A DNA stretch of 64,000 nucleotides. Source: Salibacterium aidingense DSM 18341 (GTDB lineage Bacteria; Bacillota; Bacilli; Bacillales; Marinococcaceae). The stretch's first letter is position 1, and each line of letters begins with the position of its first letter. The translations under genes were made by a program, and so were the position numbers. The notes under the pieces were generated by a model, which saw nothing but the letters and a program-made list of their open reading frames with translations, made no database searches and was not told the DNA's origin. Location of the stretch: assembly GCF_000429685.1 (NCBI RefSeq), contig NZ_AUCI01000009.1, positions 62,001 to 126,000 of the forward strand, read 5' to 3'. This document shows, piece after piece, positions 44,204-54,648 of the stretch.

Positions 44204-44967
44204 TATTCAACACTGGCTTCCCATTTCTGCAGGATTTGATAAAAAAGCTCCCGGCTGACCCTTTGTTCTCCGTGATCCGTATCATGTACGAGGTAAACCG
44301 GTCCTTCTGCTGAGTTTTTCACAGACACAGAATGAATCGATGATTCGTGTTCCTTTCCCTTTTTGCAGACGGCGATGCCAAGGGGATAATGCAGTCCTTC
44401 CCGCTTTGGTTCAATCGTGACCCCGCGCTGATAATAAAAGGAGGTGGCAGGGTAATCCAGAAACAAATCCCGGAATTCTTCTTCGGTGATCTGATGATAA
44501 TGAAAAGGGGAGCTGCTCGGATTCCCCCGCCCCTGTCCAAATGGGGTGGAAAGAACAAGGGTACCGCCGGGACGGAGAAGGCTCAGAATATTTTTCAGGA
44601 ATACTTGATCATCCGGCACGTGTTCGATCGTTTCAAACGAGAGAATGGTATCAAATGTGCCGAGTTCCTTCTTGATGTCCGGATCAAGGGCATCCGCGGC
44701 CTGGAAGGAAAGGAGCGGATGATAGTAGTGCTTTTTGGCATATCGTATCGTTTCCGGATCGACATCCACTCCGAGAACCTCCGTGATTTCTTTTTTCTTC
44801 TTCTTGGCTGTAATCTGGGAGCCGTAGCCGGTCCCAGCGGCAATGTCGAGCACCCGCCCTTTGACGTAGGGAAGCGCAAACGTATAGCGAGCCAAATGCT
44901 CCAGCAGCAGCCCGTTTTCCGGTTTCATTTCCTTTGGGATAATACGCTCTCCTGTATCTTCAAGCAT
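44203..44967 (-). CDS. SAM-dependent methyltransferase
   Basis: 254 residues with a class I Rossmann core: VLDIAAGTGYGS (about 39-50), VDVDPETI (about 67-74), AADALD and FDTILSFETIEHVPD (about 97-111), then LLRPGGTLVLSTP. The N-terminal GERIIPKEM is common in Methyltransf_11 proteins acting on sugars or small molecules. The start is uncertain: ATG 44967 (MLEDTGERIIP) has a GGTG site, but ATG 45003 or 45063 would add up to 32 residues lacking similarity to the fold. Divergent from helD. Confidence 0.78.
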   Translation of the reverse strand: MLEDTGERIIPKEMKPENGLLLEHLARYTFALPYVKGRVLDIAAGTGYGSQITAKKKKKEITEVLGVDVDPETIRYAKKHYYHPLLSFQAADALDPDIKKELGTFDTILSFETIEHVPDDQVFLKNILSLLRPGGTLVLSTPFGQGRGNPSSSPFHYHQITEEEFRDLFLDYPATSFYYQRGVTIEPKREGLHYPLGIAVCKKGKEHESSIHSVSVKNSAEGPVYLVHDTDHGEQRVSRELFYQILQKWEASVE

Positions 44968-45089
44968 GTGCTTCACCGCTTTACATATTTTTACGGTTTC
45001 CATTGTATCAGAAAAAAACGGGCAGGTGATGAGGACGGCAGGATTATGATATGATTTTCTCATGATTGTCTAATAGAAAGGGGTTCTTG

Positions 45090-47369
45090 ATGGCAGAGCA
45101 GAAAATAACCGAGTTTGAACAAGAAAAACAGCATTTAGAAGAAACAAAGCAGTACCTGGAAAAGGTACTGGAAAAAGCCTCGAAGGATCAGCAGGCATTT
45201 CAGGGCAATATTAAACACGCAATGGAGGAACTGGACCATCTCGACAGCTCTTTGAGCTACGTTAATATCCTGGCCAACGCGAACCTGCTGGATATGGCCG
45301 ATAAAAGTTTCCGGAACCTTGTAAATATCCGCGAAAAACCGTATTTCGCCCGGATTGATTTCACCCCGGATCCCACTAGTACCAAAGAAGAGCTGTACAT
45401 CGGAAAAGCTTCCCTGTACACGGAAGATACGCACGAACCCGTCATTGTCGACTGGCGCTCGCCGGTTGCCAACTTGTACTATGAAGGACAAATTGGCGAA
45501 GCTGCCTACGTGGCCCATGGCGAGGAATATACGGGAGAACTTTCTCTCAAGCGGCAGTATACGATTGAAAAAGGGCAGCTTCAGGACATGCGGGACATCG
45601 ATGTCACGGCCAGAGACGAAATGCTGCAGGAAGCGTTAACGACTAACGCCGACAAACGCCTGAAAGATATCGTTTCAACCATCCAGGCAGAACAGAATCG
45701 GATTATCCGGGCGGATATGAATAAACCGGTGATTGTGCAGGGCGTTGCCGGCAGTGGAAAAACGACGATTGCGATGCACCGGATTGCGTATTTTATCTAT
45801 ACTTACGCTGACACGTTTAATCCCGATGACATGATGATTCTTGCTCCGAACCACCTGTTTCTCGATTACATTTCCGATGTACTGCCGGAGCTTGGGGTCG
45901 ATGATGTGAAGCAGACAACGTTTACAGACTTTTTTCTGGAAGCGATCGGAAAAAAGCATACCTTTACGTCGTACGATGAAAAACTGCTGAGCTTGGTCGA
46001 GCACACTGATACCGATACAACGGAGATGGAGTGGATCTCCGGCTGGAAAGGTTCGCTCGAATTCAAGGATCTGCTTCAACGCTTTGCCAAAGATGTGGAA
46101 GCAGACCTTGTGCCGAACGAGGACTTGATGCTCGAACGGTTCGTTTTATTTTCCGGGAAACGGCAGCAGGAGCTGTTTGAAGACCAATACGCGTACATGC
46201 CCCCGTATCAGCGCCTTGATAAAATTAAAGACGTGATTAAAAAAAATACAAAAACACGGAAACAGGAAATTTTTGAGCAGGTGGAAGAGGTCTACGATAA
46301 CAAGATTGAAAAGTACCGTCACGGCATCAAGGATCCGGAAGAGCGGCGGCAGAAAGTCGTGGAAGTCTTTGATCGGAAAGAAGCTCATATGGAAGAATTG
46401 AAAAATCTTGCAAAGACCACCGTTTCCGATTACACCAAGCAGTTCAGCAAAAAGAAAGTGCAGGATTATTATAAAGAACTCATGAAAGATCCAGACAAGC
46501 TTCAAAAATACAGTACTGGATCACTGACGCGGGACCAGGCGGAAAAGTTGGCGGCGTACCATGAAAAATTGCTAAAAGGGAATAAACTTGAATTTGAGGA
46601 TACTGCGCCGCTTTTATACTTGAAGCATCTCCTCTATGGGGTCAAGCTGCCGCAGAAAATCAAGAATGTCGTCATCGATGAAGTACAGGATTACAGCATT
46701 TTTCAATTATATATGCTGCGGCATGTTCTCGATACAGAACTGTTTACCATTCTCGGTGACTTATCGCAGGGTATCCATAGTTACCGGAGTATTCAGGATT
46801 GGGAGCAGGTGCTGGATCACATTTTTCCAAAAGCCACGTACACTGAGCTGGAACAAAGCTATCGGACTACAAAAGAGATTATGGAAAAAGCGAATCAGGT
46901 GATTGACTTCAGCGGTAATAAAGAACTGCCAAAGGCAAAACCAGTGGTCCGGCGGGGCGAAGAACCGTTATTTCATCCGTATGAATCGAGGAACGAGCTG
47001 GCAGATGGGATCAACCAAACCATTGAGGCCTGGAAAAAAGATGACGTGTTATCGATGGCTGTTATTACGAAAACAGCAGAAGAAGCAAAAACGGTGCAGA
47101 AATTACTGGAGAAAGAAACAGCTATCCCGCTGCAAATGCTGAAGGAAGACGAAGCACTAGATCCAGAAAAAGTCCAGATCCTGCCGTCGTATTTATCGAA
47201 AGGCCTGGAATTTGACGGCGTTATGCTTGTCACCAAAGACGAACGGTTTGACCCAGCCAATGAACTCGATATTAAACTGCTGTATGTCGCTATGACAAGA
47301 GCCCTTCACCATCTTGACATTTTCACCCGGAGTCGATATAACGAAGACATCCTGGAACGAATTAGGTAG
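45090..47369 (+). CDS. helD: RNA-polymerase-associated helicase HelD
   Basis: 759 residues, close to the 774 of B. subtilis HelD. A long antiparallel coiled coil at the N-terminus (about 1-60) is followed by a superfamily I motor: Walker A GVAGSGKTTIAMHR (218-231), Walker B VVIDEVQDYS (about 528-537), LGDLSQGIHSYRS, and motif VI LYVAMTRALHHLD. HelD enters the RNA polymerase channels to dislodge DNA and nucleic acid from stalled enzyme. ATG 45090 has AGAAAGGGG upstream. Confidence 0.92.
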   Translation: MAEQKITEFEQEKQHLEETKQYLEKVLEKASKDQQAFQGNIKHAMEELDHLDSSLSYVNILANANLLDMADKSFRNLVNIREKPYFARIDFTPDPTSTKEELYIGKASLYTEDTHEPVIVDWRSPVANLYYEGQIGEAAYVAHGEEYTGELSLKRQYTIEKGQLQDMRDIDVTARDEMLQEALTTNADKRLKDIVSTIQAEQNRIIRADMNKPVIVQGVAGSGKTTIAMHRIAYFIYTYADTFNPDDMMILAPNHLFLDYISDVLPELGVDDVKQTTFTDFFLEAIGKKHTFTSYDEKLLSLVEHTDTDTTEMEWISGWKGSLEFKDLLQRFAKDVEADLVPNEDLMLERFVLFSGKRQQELFEDQYAYMPPYQRLDKIKDVIKKNTKTRKQEIFEQVEEVYDNKIEKYRHGIKDPEERRQKVVEVFDRKEAHMEELKNLAKTTVSDYTKQFSKKKVQDYYKELMKDPDKLQKYSTGSLTRDQAEKLAAYHEKLLKGNKLEFEDTAPLLYLKHLLYGVKLPQKIKNVVIDEVQDYSIFQLYMLRHVLDTELFTILGDLSQGIHSYRSIQDWEQVLDHIFPKATYTELEQSYRTTKEIMEKANQVIDFSGNKELPKAKPVVRRGEEPLFHPYESRNELADGINQTIEAWKKDDVLSMAVITKTAEEAKTVQKLLEKETAIPLQMLKEDEALDPEKVQILPSYLSKGLEFDGVMLVTKDERFDPANELDIKLLYVAMTRALHHLDIFTRSRYNEDILERIR

Positions 47370-47957
47370 GTGTGGAAAGGCGGGTTTTCTATCTGGAAAA
47401 GGATCCTTTTAATAGCTGGGATGACTGCAGCAGGTATTTACATGGCTTTGGCCTTTCTGTTTCATTCGGAAGACGAACGCTGGTTTGTGCTGGATGGAGA
47501 GGCCTATACGACCTCGGATATAGAAAATGTCATGACCTCCGGTACCATGGAAGTAAATAAGGGAACGGCCCGGCATTTCTTATACAGAGAGCTTGTATTG
47601 AAAGAAGCAGGGGCTGTTGATCAGCAGGAAGTAGAAGATAAAGTAGAGCAGGCCAAGGATTTACATCAAAAAATGATGAAACACAACGACGAACTAAAAA
47701 CCCACATGGAAGAGGCGGCGGAGCAGGAAGGTATGGCTGCAGCTGAATACATGAATACGATTTGGGAAGAGGAAACAAGGAAAAATGTGATCACCAGTCA
47801 GTATATCGCGGAGCATGTAACACATGACGTTGAATTGGTTCCAAATGATAATTCTAAGGAAGAAGAGCACTATAACCAAGTGCTTCAGGACCATCAAAAC
47901 GCGATGTTTGAGAAATACGACAGCCAGATCCAGGATGTAAAGGGAATAACAAAGTAA
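47370..47957 (+). CDS. Membrane-anchored helical protein, unknown
   Basis: 195 residues. One N-terminal membrane anchor (about 9-31) and an extracytoplasmic, charged, helical remainder with GEAYTTSDIENVM and RHFLYRELVLKEAGAVDQQE. The latter recalls the N-terminal helices of SurA/PrsA-like chaperones, without a parvulin domain. GTG start directly after the helD stop suggests coupling; an ATG at residue 18 would remove part of the anchor. It is followed by a terminator. Confidence 0.6.
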   Translation: MWKGGFSIWKRILLIAGMTAAGIYMALAFLFHSEDERWFVLDGEAYTTSDIENVMTSGTMEVNKGTARHFLYRELVLKEAGAVDQQEVEDKVEQAKDLHQKMMKHNDELKTHMEEAAEQEGMAAAEYMNTIWEEETRKNVITSQYIAEHVTHDVELVPNDNSKEEEHYNQVLQDHQNAMFEKYDSQIQDVKGITK

Positions 47958-47978
47958 CAAATAAGTCCTTCCAGCAAG

Positions 47979-48020
47979 ATGGAGGTTGGGGTAGATGCCC
48001 TAATCTCCATTTTTATTTTT
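47979..48020 (+). terminator. Terminator after helD unit
   Basis: Arms 47979-47991 and 47998-48010 pair over 13 bp with two wobbles, followed by TTTTATTTTT. Confidence 0.8.
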
Positions 48021-48176
48021 GATAAAAAAATTAAATTTTTTTAAAACGTTTAAAACAAGGGAGGAAGCGTTATCATTAGTTTCTTCATAACATAAGACTA
48101 TTTTCTTATAAGCAAATTTTAGTTACAATAATCCCCATGAAAAAATAAGCCTTTTTACTTATGGGGGGGGTAGTAG

Positions 48177-50270
48177 ATGTATAAAGGTAGGACACTTCGT
48201 AAAAAGATGCTGGCCATTTTCATCCCGCTCGTATTACTATCGGGAGCTGCGGTTTCCGCGGTTTCGTATTTTGCAGCCAAAGATGATCTGGAAACAGCAC
48301 TGGAGGAAAACATGACAGCAACCAGTGCCGAACTCACGGAAGCGACAGAACGCAGGTTTGTGGGACATGAACGGATAGGGGACAATTTATCTGCTTTGCT
48401 GACAAGCCAGGGAACCAGCATGGAAAAACAAGAGATGGCAGAAGTGCTGGAACATATGATTTGGAATAATGAGGACACGCTGGGGGCGGGGATTTGGTAT
48501 GAGCCGTACGCCTATGAGGAAGAAACGGAATTTACTGGCCCTTACGTATATAAAGACGGAGAAGAAGCGGTATATACGGAAGCATACGAAGAACCGGATT
48601 ATGATTATCCAAGTTGGGAATGGTATGAAGTCGGAATGAACTCGGAGGGGGATGCGGTGTGGACAGAACCGTATGATGATGAAGAAACTGGCATTACCAT
48701 GCTGACGACTTCGGTCCCTTTTATGAACGAGGCCGGGGAGCCGATGGGAGTGGTTACAGCGGACATAGACTTAACAACCCTGCAGGAGCATATTGGTTCC
48801 GCTAATATGAACGGAGCTGGTTATGCGTTTCTGACGGACAATGATGGGCAGTACATTGCGCACCCTGAACGGGATAAAGTAATGTCGGCTAACGCAATGG
48901 ATGAAAAAGAATTTGGGGAAGCCTTTGCAACAAATGAGGAAGAAATACAGACCATACAATATAACGGCGAGGGGCATCTCGTCTATCAACAGACGCTTCC
49001 AACCACCGGGTGGACATTGTCTCTTGCTGTACCGGAAAGGGAATTGTACGCCCCGCTGAATCAGCTGCTGACTCAATTGATTATTTACACGATTATAGTT
49101 GCAGGGCTCGGTTCTGTTATTATTTTCATTTTCTCCGGTCGGTTGACTCGTCATTTGAATACATTGAAAGTAAAGATGGGGCAGGTGAGTGATGGCGATT
49201 TGACTGTAAATACCGCAATTGCCTCCAACGATGAAATGGGCATACTTGGACGTCAGTTTAATAAAATGATCAGGGATATGAATGAGCTGCTGACTTCAAT
49301 GAGAACTACCGTATTTCAGCTGCGGGAGTCCTCAGAACAGATGAGTGCAACCTCGGAAGAAACAACGGCCTCCAGCCAGGATATTAATAAAGCCATTCAG
49401 GAGGTGGCTGAAACGGCGGCTTCCATGGCAGAGCAGACGGAAGAAACCGATGGGGCGGCGAACGAGTTAGCGGCCTCTATTGACAATATTACGGACCGGG
49501 TGGGAGCGATGACAGAGCTGAGTAAAAAGCAGGAGACAGACCATAATGATGGACTGGCGCGGATGACTTCCCTGCAAACCGCATCTGAATCGGCTTCCGC
49601 TCAAACCGATAAAGCAAGCACGACCGTGAATGACTTGTCGGAGCATGTCCAAAGTATTGAATCTGTTATTGGAAATATTGAAGAAATTTCGGAACAGACG
49701 AACCTGCTCGCGTTAAACGCGAGCATCGAAGCAGCGAGAGCCGGGGAACACGGCAAAGGTTTTGCCGTGGTGGCAGGAGAAGTTCGAAAGTTATCAGAGC
49801 AGACGAGCGATATGACCAGCCAGATTAAAGAACGAATAGCTTCTGTTAAGCAGGAGTCTGAGGAAGCTGTCACCTCGATGAAAGAGGTTCAGGCTTCCAA
49901 TGACAACCAGAAGCAGGCAGTAACAGCGACAAAAGATATTTTTGAACGGTTGACCGAGGCAGCCAAAGAAATGGCAGAAGCGATGCATGCTATTTCCGGC
50001 GATGTTACGAATATGAACGAGAAGAAAGAGAACATCATTGCTAAACTGGACAATATTAATGCGAGTATCGAGCAGGCTGCCTCGGCAAGTGAAGAAATCA
50101 GTGCATCCACCGATGAACAGGTTCAGGCGCTGCAGGGTGTCGCGGAAACCGCGGAGCAGTTACACGAGATGAGTGAAGAAGCGGATCAGAAAGTAAGAGC
50201 CTTTCACATTCAAGAACAGCAGGAGATACAAGAAGAAGACACGGATACAAAAAACGAAGACGACTATTAA
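48177..50270 (+). CDS. Methyl-accepting chemotaxis protein, dCache sensor
   Basis: 697 residues. Membrane segment at about 13-33, an extracellular Cache-type sensor (about 35-300) with [18 protein letters not shown] and [21 protein letters not shown], second membrane segment at about 302-322, HAMP (323-376), and signalling domain with tip [27 protein letters not shown] (about 502-528). The sensor should read a small extracellular ligand such as an amino acid or organic acid. The sensor is unusually acidic, as expected in a salt-adapted cell. The ribosome site is a run of eight G, with a possible hairpin that could mask it. Confidence 0.93.
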   Translation: MYKGRTLRKKMLAIFIPLVLLSGAAVSAVSYFAAKDDLETALEENMTATSAELTEATERRFVGHERIGDNLSALLTSQGTSMEKQEMAEVLEHMIWNNEDTLGAGIWYEPYAYEEETEFTGPYVYKDGEEAVYTEAYEEPDYDYPSWEWYEVGMNSEGDAVWTEPYDDEETGITMLTTSVPFMNEAGEPMGVVTADIDLTTLQEHIGSANMNGAGYAFLTDNDGQYIAHPERDKVMSANAMDEKEFGEAFATNEEEIQTIQYNGEGHLVYQQTLPTTGWTLSLAVPERELYAPLNQLLTQLIIYTIIVAGLGSVIIFIFSGRLTRHLNTLKVKMGQVSDGDLTVNTAIASNDEMGILGRQFNKMIRDMNELLTSMRTTVFQLRESSEQMSATSEETTASSQDINKAIQEVAETAASMAEQTEETDGAANELAASIDNITDRVGAMTELSKKQETDHNDGLARMTSLQTASESASAQTDKASTTVNDLSEHVQSIESVIGNIEEISEQTNLLALNASIEAARAGEHGKGFAVVAGEVRKLSEQTSDMTSQIKERIASVKQESEEAVTSMKEVQASNDNQKQAVTATKDIFERLTEAAKEMAEAMHAISGDVTNMNEKKENIIAKLDNINASIEQAASASEEISASTDEQVQALQGVAETAEQLHEMSEEADQKVRAFHIQEQQEIQEEDTDTKNEDDY

Positions 50271-50280
50271 TCAACACAGT

Positions 50281-50326
50281 AATGGAAGACAGTATCAGCA
50301 GTATATGCTGAATTGTCTTCCATTTT
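50281..50326 (+). repeat. 46-bp hairpin direct repeat, left copy
   Basis: ATGGAAGACA pairs with TGTCTTCCAT and an inner CAGCA with TGCTG, followed by TTT: it looks like the terminator of the chemoreceptor gene. The same 46 bases recur at 61376-61421 in the same orientation with one mismatch. Confidence 0.85.
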
Positions 50327-50373
50327 CATCAACCAAGTGAACTCTTGTTTTAATGATAAACATGATGAAATAT

Positions 50374-50441
50374 AGCTCCACCTTGTTCCTGGACTATTTT
50401 TATCGTGAGAAAGCATGAACTTTCTATTATAAGGTGGAGCT
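50374..50441. terminator. Hairpin between chemoreceptor and small Gly-rich gene
   Basis: AGCTCCACCTT (50374-50384) and AAGGTGGAGCT (50431-50441) are perfect 11-base arms with a 46-base loop; TTTTT follows on the plus strand. It lies just past the stop of the minus-strand gene. Confidence 0.5.
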
Positions 50442-50447
50442 TTTTCG

Positions 50448-50849
50448 TTACCAATAACGAGGGCCAGGGTAAATGTAGTATGACGGCCTTGTATAGGGGC
50501 GGCGTCCAATTGTGCGGGATTGCCCTTGACCGCCTCCTATTCCTGGAAATCCCGGCATTCCACCTCCATTGCCTTGCCCTGGAAAAGGGAACCCGGGCAT
50601 CATGCCATCTTGACCGTTGCCATTCCCATTGCCGCCATCCTCCTCCTCTTCTTGTCCTTGAGGTGGTACTGACTGACCGGGTCCTAGAGGGATGGGAAAG
50701 CATACAACGGAGAGTTCTTCATCCTCTGAGGTGGTTATTGTTCCTTCCATTCCTCCTTCGAATTCTACCTGATCCTCCGTAATACAGATATAGCCTTCCT
50801 GCTGACGCGGGCCCCAATATGGGGAGTGGTAAGGATTGTAGTAATACAT
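50448..50849 (-). CDS. Gly/Pro/Tyr-rich small protein, possibly spore-surface
   Basis: 133 residues. N-terminus MYYYNPYHSPYWGPR, a central compact region (about 18-58), an acidic patch QEEEED, then Gly-Asn-Met-Pro-Phe repeats and a Tyr/Arg-rich end RPSYYIYPGPRYW. Composition resembles spore coat or inner-coat proteins of Bacillaceae, but there is no family match I can name. AAGGAGGCGA before the ATG shows it is a real gene. It has no signal peptide or membrane segment. Confidence 0.65.
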   Translation of the reverse strand: MYYYNPYHSPYWGPRQQEGYICITEDQVEFEGGMEGTITTSEDEELSVVCFPIPLGPGQSVPPQGQEEEEDGGNGNGNGQDGMMPGFPFPGQGNGGGMPGFPGIGGGQGQSRTIGRRPYTRPSYYIYPGPRYW

Positions 50850-51177
50850 AAATCATTCGCCTCCTTGAAATACATTCTCATCCTATTCATTTAATTAAGT
50901 TTGGGCACCAACATCTACAAATTAGCTTTAACTGTCTTCCTTAGGGAATTTACTAGATAATCTGTTCTAAGCTGTATCCTTCCGTGTCAGATAGAATACT
51001 AGTTTACGATCTATACGAAAGACATTACAATAAAAGTATCAGAAATTTTAAAATTCATTCATGGGCTGTAACATTTTCTGAAAGGAGCATTAAAAAATAC
51101 GTATACCTGGTTTTTGAAAGGCAGGAAGGTTGCTGATTCTCAAAAAGACTAGGCATCACCTTAAGGGAGAGATTGTT
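50850..51177. other. Divergent intergenic region
   Basis: About 330 AT-rich bases between the Gly-rich gene and the response regulator. It must hold both promoters; no confident -35/-10 pair or operator was identified. Confidence 0.4.
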
Positions 51178-52710
51178 ATGAGCGGTCTGTGCAAGGTTGT
51201 AGTTGTGGATGATGAAATGTTGATCAGGCAAGGGGTGATCAATTATATTGATTGGGAAAAGGTAGGCTTTCAAATGGTTGGGGAGGCTTCAAATGGGAAT
51301 GAAGCCCTTCAGTTAATCGATGAATTACGTCCTCACCTTGTCATTACGGATGTAGTGATGCCTGGGATGGATGGGATCGAGTTAGTGCGGGTGGTGAAAG
51401 AACAGTATCCAGATATTGAGATTGTGGTGTTAAGCAGCTTTGAAAATTTTGAGTATGTCCGTTCAACGTTTCAGTGTGGGGCGGCTGATTATATTCTAAA
51501 ACCGAAGTTGAATGGAGACGAATTAATTAAGAAGCTGCGAAAGGTGATGCCTGAGTCCAGACGGGCGGAGGAAGTGATTCAGAGTGCCCCTTCGATAGAA
51601 GTAGTTTTACAAAAGTGCCTGATTGGCTCCTCGTTAACGATCAGCGAGGAGAAACTGCTTGAAGATTTTTCGTATAGTCATTACAGTCTGATCGCTGGCT
51701 GCGGCAGGGGGAGTAAAAAGGAATTTTTTAAGGAAGTAAGTGGTTTGTTCGAGGAGCAGCTCTTTGCCTGTGAAACTTTTTTTATCCCTGTTAATGAAAG
51801 CGATATCAATACAGTGTTGGTTAATTTTAACGGGGAGGAACAGCTCCAGTCTGTGAAGCAATGTGTAACCCGGATGGCTGAGGCTGACCGGGAGTGCCGG
51901 ACCATTTGGTTAATGAGTGTTCCATTTTCGTCGATTCTAGAACTGAAAACTATTTATGAGGATCATTTATTAAACATGAAGGATTATTTATTTTATCTAA
52001 CGGAGGAGCAGGTTTTAATCTATGATGATTTGCCTGAGGTACCTGAAGTCGGGAAGCCTTTTGACTTAGGGAGGTTTCTAGGACTCTTTAAACAGAAAAA
52101 GTTCGAGTTTGCGATTACTTCTTTAACGGAGCATGTTGACGTCCTTATGCGTCAATATACGAAAGATATCTTTGAATTTAAGTCATGGCTTGAGAACATT
52201 ATGTTCAATGTCATTGTTCTGCTGGACAATATGAATTACGATGTTCACGAGCTTGAGACGATGAAATATAAGTATTTCTCGGAAATTAATGAAGCATCTC
52301 ATGCGAAAAAAGCAGTGGCTGTCTTTCATACTTTCGTTGATGAGGTAAGACGTATTGTGCAGGTCGAAGACAATAAAAACTGCCCGCCTGATCTGAAGCG
52401 GCTGCTGCAATTTATTGAGAATCATTATGCTGAACCGCTTTCGCTGACGACCTTATCTGAATCATTCCACTTCAACCCCTCGTATCTATCCAGTTATTTC
52501 AGCACTCATCTGAACATCGGTTTCAGCGATTATTTAAATCAAGTGAGAATTGTCAAAGCGAAGCAGATTCTTGAGACTAGCTCTGTCTCGGTCAGCATGG
52601 TTAGTGAAATGGTCGGTTACTCAGATCCGAGCTACTTCTGTAAAGTATTTAAGCAAATGGAAGGATCATCACCTGGGAGTTATCGTAAGCCTGCCCCGAT
52701 ACTGAATTGA
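51178..52710 (+). CDS. YesN-type AraC-family response regulator
   Basis: 510 residues. Receiver domain (about 5-120) with acidic pair DD at 11-12, phospho-acceptor Asp58 in VITDVVMPGMDGIE and Lys in YILKPKL. A long middle region has no clear domain. The C-terminal AraC DNA-binding pair runs from about 415: FIENHYAEPLSLTTLSESF, FNPSYLSSYFS, VSEMVGYSDPSYFCKVFKQMEG. It should activate the neighbouring sugar-uptake and lacZ genes in response to the kinase encoded next. ATG 51178 has AAGGGAGA upstream. Confidence 0.9.
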   Translation: MSGLCKVVVVDDEMLIRQGVINYIDWEKVGFQMVGEASNGNEALQLIDELRPHLVITDVVMPGMDGIELVRVVKEQYPDIEIVVLSSFENFEYVRSTFQCGAADYILKPKLNGDELIKKLRKVMPESRRAEEVIQSAPSIEVVLQKCLIGSSLTISEEKLLEDFSYSHYSLIAGCGRGSKKEFFKEVSGLFEEQLFACETFFIPVNESDINTVLVNFNGEEQLQSVKQCVTRMAEADRECRTIWLMSVPFSSILELKTIYEDHLLNMKDYLFYLTEEQVLIYDDLPEVPEVGKPFDLGRFLGLFKQKKFEFAITSLTEHVDVLMRQYTKDIFEFKSWLENIMFNVIVLLDNMNYDVHELETMKYKYFSEINEASHAKKAVAVFHTFVDEVRRIVQVEDNKNCPPDLKRLLQFIENHYAEPLSLTTLSESFHFNPSYLSSYFSTHLNIGFSDYLNQVRIVKAKQILETSSVSVSMVSEMVGYSDPSYFCKVFKQMEGSSPGSYRKPAPILN

Positions 52711-52721
52711 GGATCAGTCGA

Positions 52722-54542
52722 ATGAAAAAATTACTGAACATTCTTCAATATAATAATTTATTTATTAAAATGTTTCTCGTCATGGTTATTAGTATTATTT
52801 CTGTTTCTCTTCTGATTACCTTTAGTACGATTCGGATGTCGAACAATCTGTTTATGGATACGTTCAGCATTACAAATACGAAGGTACTTAACCAGATTAA
52901 GCAGCAGTTCGAACAGTTCAGCTACTCAGTTGTAGTTACTTCAATGGACGTAGAAAATAACGCTACGATTAAGCGAATGTTAACGGAAGAGTATGTGAGC
53001 TCGATAGATGCGTCTACTTCCTTTTATTCCATTAAAAAGCAGATGGAAAAACTGTACTCCGACCGCCCGAATGAAGCGAACATGATCATCCTCGGAGAAA
53101 ATGAGCGGCTGTTTAATATGAAATATGTAAATTGGTCGGTTTCGGGAGATGACTTAATGGACCATCGGATCACAAAAAACACAAAAGAGAACCCCAATCA
53201 GATTCTTTATCAATTTGTTGATGGTGGTGAGATTACGAATAGCAGCGCGATGGTAGTAGCGACAAAGGCGCTTACAGAGAGATCTACAAATCACATTTAT
53301 GGATATTTGTATATCCCGATTCGTGAGCTGGATCTAAGAGGATTCTATGACGACTACACGAGTCATGGAAACAGCGTGATGTTAGTGAATGGCAGCGGGA
53401 AAATCATCTCGAGTGACGATGAGGAATTAATCGGTCAGGATTCGCCTGATCTCCTTAAACTTGCGGAAGAAACCGAAGAACAAAGTCTGGAGTATCAGGA
53501 AGCCAACGTTTTTGGAAAAGACCAGCTGGTGTTGACCTCGGCTTTACCGGCGCTCGATTTGTATATCGTCAATCTCGTGGATCAGGAGCTCGTCATTCAT
53601 AACCTTGTAAATACTAAAGAGATTGTCTTAATCAGTACAGTGATTGTGCTGCTGGCCTTAGTCGTCGTATTTATTATCTCCAGGAGGGTAACGAATTCAA
53701 TCAGCCGACTCGTTAAACAGATTTCCAACATGGCCAAATATGATTTCAGTAAACCCGTGAAAGTGAACGGGGGCTATGAGGCGAGAAAGATCGCGAATGC
53801 CTTTAACTATATGCTTAATGAATTACAGGAGCATGTTGACGTACTGATGAAATCGCAGCGGAAGCAACGCAAATCGGAGCTTGAGGCCCTGCAGCATCAG
53901 ATTAATCCGCATTTTCTATATAACACATTAACTTCTGTGAAACTACTTGTGAAGGATGGGAAAAATGAGGCCGCTTTTGAGACGATTGATGCGTTAATCC
54001 CGCTTCTTCAGAATGCGTTAGGAAATGTGGACGAGACAATTACAGTAGAGCAGGAAGTAGAGAATATTAAGAGCTATGTATTGATCAACCAAACGAGATA
54101 TGGAGATCGTATTAAAGTAAATTCGCTCATCTCTCCCGATTGTCTTCATTTTCATTTGCCGAAGCTTGTTATTCAGCCATTCATTGAAAACGCCTTTTTC
54201 CACGCTTTTACGGATAAAAAGCAGGGCTTTATTCAAATCATGATTGCGCAGCGAAACGATAAACTTGTGTGTGAAGTGATTGACACGGGAGATGGCATGA
54301 GAATTGACAGGATCGAAAGCAAAGAAGGGAAGAGGCAGCTGTTCAGCGGGATTGGCGTCCGTAATGTTCACGAGCGAATTCAATTATTGTTTGGGGAGGA
54401 GTATGGGGTGGAAATATCGAGTGAACGGAAGAAAGGAACCGAAGTAAAAATTATTCTTCCTCTGTTGGATGGAGATTCTAAAGATAATACCAAATCTAAA
54501 AATAGTACCAAAAGTCAATATCTCGACGAAGGAAACTTCTAA
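52722..54542 (+). CDS. YesM-type sensor histidine kinase
   Basis: 606 residues. Two membrane segments (about 16-38 and 305-325) enclose a large extracellular Cache-like sensor; a HAMP follows (326-378), then the His_kinase domain with HQINPHFLYNTLTSVKLL (phospho-His in the first position) and HATPase blocks IQPFIENAFFHAF, DTGDGM and GIGVRNVHERIQLLFG. This class usually senses extracellular saccharides together with an ABC binding protein. ATG 52722 has TGAGGATC upstream; the gene begins 11 bases after the response regulator stop. Confidence 0.9.
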   Translation: MKKLLNILQYNNLFIKMFLVMVISIISVSLLITFSTIRMSNNLFMDTFSITNTKVLNQIKQQFEQFSYSVVVTSMDVENNATIKRMLTEEYVSSIDASTSFYSIKKQMEKLYSDRPNEANMIILGENERLFNMKYVNWSVSGDDLMDHRITKNTKENPNQILYQFVDGGEITNSSAMVVATKALTERSTNHIYGYLYIPIRELDLRGFYDDYTSHGNSVMLVNGSGKIISSDDEELIGQDSPDLLKLAEETEEQSLEYQEANVFGKDQLVLTSALPALDLYIVNLVDQELVIHNLVNTKEIVLISTVIVLLALVVVFIISRRVTNSISRLVKQISNMAKYDFSKPVKVNGGYEARKIANAFNYMLNELQEHVDVLMKSQRKQRKSELEALQHQINPHFLYNTLTSVKLLVKDGKNEAAFETIDALIPLLQNALGNVDETITVEQEVENIKSYVLINQTRYGDRIKVNSLISPDCLHFHLPKLVIQPFIENAFFHAFTDKKQGFIQIMIAQRNDKLVCEVIDTGDGMRIDRIESKEGKRQLFSGIGVRNVHERIQLLFGEEYGVEISSERKKGTEVKIILPLLDGDSKDNTKSKNSTKSQYLDEGNF

Positions 54543-54562
54543 AAATAATTAAATAATTTTCT

Positions 54563-54590
54563 AAAGATCGTTCTAACGGTCTTTTTTTTT
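54563..54590 (+). terminator. Terminator after histidine kinase
   Basis: AAAGATCGTT pairs with AACGGTCTTT, one wobble, followed by a run of nine T in total. It separates the regulatory genes from the transporter operon. Confidence 0.88.
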
Positions 54591-54616
54591 CGATGATATG
54601 CTTTAATTAAGCGTTA

Positions 54617-54630
54617 TGGCAGCGCTTACA
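54617..54630 (+). promoter_or_regulatory. CcpA cre-like site before sugar operon
   Basis: TGGCAGCGCTTACA matches the catabolite-response consensus TGWAARCGYTWNCW at 12 of 14 positions. It lies just before the ribosome site of the binding-protein gene, where CcpA would block transcription in good carbon supply. Confidence 0.55.
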
Positions 54631-54648
54631 AAAGAGGGGGTATACGTT

